7,257 nucleotides of DNA, taken from contig JALRCK010000103.1 of assembly GCA_023262305.1 (NCBI GenBank), forward strand, positions 1 through 7,257, in the 5' to 3' direction. Shown piece after piece: positions 5,693-7,257 of this stretch; positions within the stretch are counted from its first letter, which is position 1, and every line of letters begins with the position of its first letter. The DNA is from Deltaproteobacteria bacterium (GTDB lineage: Bacteria; Bdellovibrionota_C; UBA2361; OMII01). A model generated the notes under the pieces. The model made no database searches. It was not told the origin of the DNA and was given only the letters and a program-made list of their open reading frames with translations. A program made the translations under genes and the position numbers.

Positions 5693-7257
5693 ATGAAAAC
5701 CGACCTCTCCTCCATGATGAAAAAGTTCGGGGACCGGATAACCGCGACTCAATCCGATACCCATCCGGAGCTCTCGCTCTCAGGTACTGAGCTGGATCGA
5801 ATGAAGGAGTGGACATCTACCGATACGCCCGTAGCTCCCAGGCAGGATCCGCTTGGAGAGCTCAAACTCCCTCAACGCCCCGGAGCTATCGATGCAGACC
5901 AGCCCTCCCACATCGACCTTGTCGAGCAAGCGAGCTGGTATGGTGGACGCGCGTTGTTCAACCTACTGACTCGCCGCGGATTCACCTGCTCAGAGGATGA
6001 CTGTCACCTTGTCGCTGCACTCTCTCATTTTAGGCCCTTCGGATTTTTGGACGATTTCCTGACCCAGGTTTACGAGCGGCCTCAGGATATAAACTCAGCC
6101 TATGCCACCTCCCTCCAACGCGCGATCGATGGCACCGAGATGTGGCTACAGATGCTGCACGAGTCAAAGGTCTTTAGGGAGATAGTGGAGCGCCCCGTTT
6201 CTAAATCGGACTTCGCGAAGGAGCTTCGTGATATCGGGTCAGTCAATGATCCGCACATAGCCCACCTTGCAGTATTCTCAGCCAAGCAAGGCGACAAAGT
6301 TCTCATGCCAGGCGGCTCAGTCATCCTGGGGCTCGACCATGTGAGCGACTTTTACCTCGACACCCTGAGCGATAAAAACGGAACTCCACGGTGCGCAGGG
6401 ATGAGAGAATTTCAGAAGCTGACATCCGACCTCATTCGCTCGAACGATCCAACGCTCAAGGAGATCGGAGGGAGAGCTATGGAGAGAGAGATCTCCGACT
6501 TGACGGCCCCTCTCATAGGTGAGGTCCTCTCGAATCCTCTTGCCCGCTATCGAGTCACAGGTCAGCTCATGTTTTTGCGCGATGGATTGCTGAGGCTGTG
6601 CAATAAACGCCTCTCGGGGATCCATGAGGCGGTCCGCGGAGTATCACCGGAGGCCAGAGTTGGCAAACTTATAGGACTTGTTGAGCCAACTCAGTCGCGG
6701 CAGGAGAGTTTCCTAATCAACCACAAAGTTGACCTTGCGCTGCTGAGCGAAAAACCAAAGGTGTTCGAGCTTGTAAGCAATCTGATCGAGTGCACCCCCA
6801 AAGAGCAGCGCCTGGATTACTTTCACCTCATCACAACGGCGCCAAAACTGCTTGAGTGCCTGGTAGTACTCTCATCCAACACGAAACAAGAGACACTAGC
6901 CTTAGCGATCCCTGACCTCATGCGCCCCCTCACCTATCTTGATCCACCAACCTCTCTTGCTCAACGTATCACCGAGTATCACGATGCGGGCAACCGCGGG
7001 GTTGCGCGCCTCATGTTCGACAATCGGTCCATGCTGGCTCAAACTCTCAACACTGCCGAGGGGCAAGACGTAGGTCGTAAATTATTCTCGGCGTTAAGCA
7101 CTCAGGTTCGCGAGGGGGCACGAGGTGGTCAGATTGCGGCGATGGTCGCACAAGTTGGCGAGAGCGTTAGGCAGCGTTCCTTCGCTGACGCTGACACCTA
7201 TCTCACAATATTTCTGGGGGAGCGAGGAGTACGCGTTCCCACCGTGGCGCCACCTCC
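5693..7257 (+). CDS. Large uncharacterised protein, 3' end beyond window
   Basis: An open frame of at least 521 codons without a stop, continuing past the right edge. I recognise no family. There is no signal peptide and no clear membrane segment. Residues 1-75 are polar and low in predicted structure, with a Pro/Asp-rich part at about 43-73. From about 76 the protein looks mostly alpha-helical, with alternating short amphipathic helices and charged turns (for example DPTLKEIGGRAMEREISDL at 252-270 and KVFELVSNLIECTPKEQRLDYF at 356-377), as in helical-repeat or scaffold proteins. Cysteines 99 and 104 form an isolated CxxxxC with no partner pair. Codon use resembles the upstream genes (many CTC and ATC). 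Start choice is open: ATG 5693 lies 5 bases after the methyltransferase stop, while in-frame ATG 5654 would add 13 residues and overlap by 34 bases. Neither has a good ribosome site, so reinitiation after the upstream gene is plausible. Confidence 0.8.
   Translation, partial: MKTDLSSMMKKFGDRITATQSDTHPELSLSGTELDRMKEWTSTDTPVAPRQDPLGELKLPQRPGAIDADQPSHIDLVEQASWYGGRALFNLLTRRGFTCSEDDCHLVAALSHFRPFGFLDDFLTQVYERPQDINSAYATSLQRAIDGTEMWLQMLHESKVFREIVERPVSKSDFAKELRDIGSVNDPHIAHLAVFSAKQGDKVLMPGGSVILGLDHVSDFYLDTLSDKNGTPRCAGMREFQKLTSDLIRSNDPTLKEIGGRAMEREISDLTAPLIGEVLSNPLARYRVTGQLMFLRDGLLRLCNKRLSGIHEAVRGVSPEARVGKLIGLVEPTQSRQESFLINHKVDLALLSEKPKVFELVSNLIECTPKEQRLDYFHLITTAPKLLECLVVLSSNTKQETLALAIPDLMRPLTYLDPPTSLAQRITEYHDAGNRGVARLMFDNRSMLAQTLNTAEGQDVGRKLFSALSTQVREGARGGQIAAMVAQVGESVRQRSFADADTYLTIFLGERGVRVPTVAPP

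Noticed and set aside
6100..6625. Two minus-strand frames (74 and 102 codons) near the right edge
   Set aside because: Both are antisense to the much longer uninterrupted plus-strand frame, and no ribosome site or domain is apparent.

Overview
This is a 7.3 kb bacterial chromosomal window, GC-rich by eye, gene-dense, with no insertion sequence, phage gene or CRISPR array visible. A lipoprotein with a lipobox, a LysM domain and an M23 peptidase domain, encoded directly after a protein-isoaspartate methyltransferase gene (the pcm-nlpD order known from proteobacteria), points to a diderm (Gram-negative-type) organism. I cannot assign the lineage further. The tRNA gene encodes its CCA end.

The left half is read on the minus strand. 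In transcription order it holds metG (methionyl-tRNA synthetase, 3555 down to 1858), a pcm-like gene (1693 to 1052), an nlpD-like gene (988 to 266) and tRNA-Arg(CCT) (169 to 93). The tRNA has its own promoter-like boxes. Beyond it, at the left edge, lies a GC-rich perfect hairpin, and half of a second copy is cut by the window start. GC-rich hairpins also precede pcm and metG.

A divergent intergenic region of 283 bases (3556-3838) separates this block from a plus-strand block. It holds a metG leader hairpin, a candidate metG promoter, an 18-base pyrimidine run and a 7-N10-7 dyad that could be an operator.

The plus-strand block is three tightly packed genes: a class B-like J-domain co-chaperone with a proline/glutamine/lysine-rich linker (3839-4891); a membrane-anchored class I SAM-dependent methyltransferase that resembles the FAM173/ATPSCKMT lysine methyltransferases (4893-5687); and a large soluble-looking protein of no family I recognise that runs off the right edge (from about 5693, at least 521 residues). 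One base separates the first two genes and five separate the last two, so they are probably one co-transcribed, translationally coupled unit. The first two suggest chaperone-assisted handling and modification of a membrane-associated protein, but that functional link is inference. The third gene is the least explained and most interesting part of the window.
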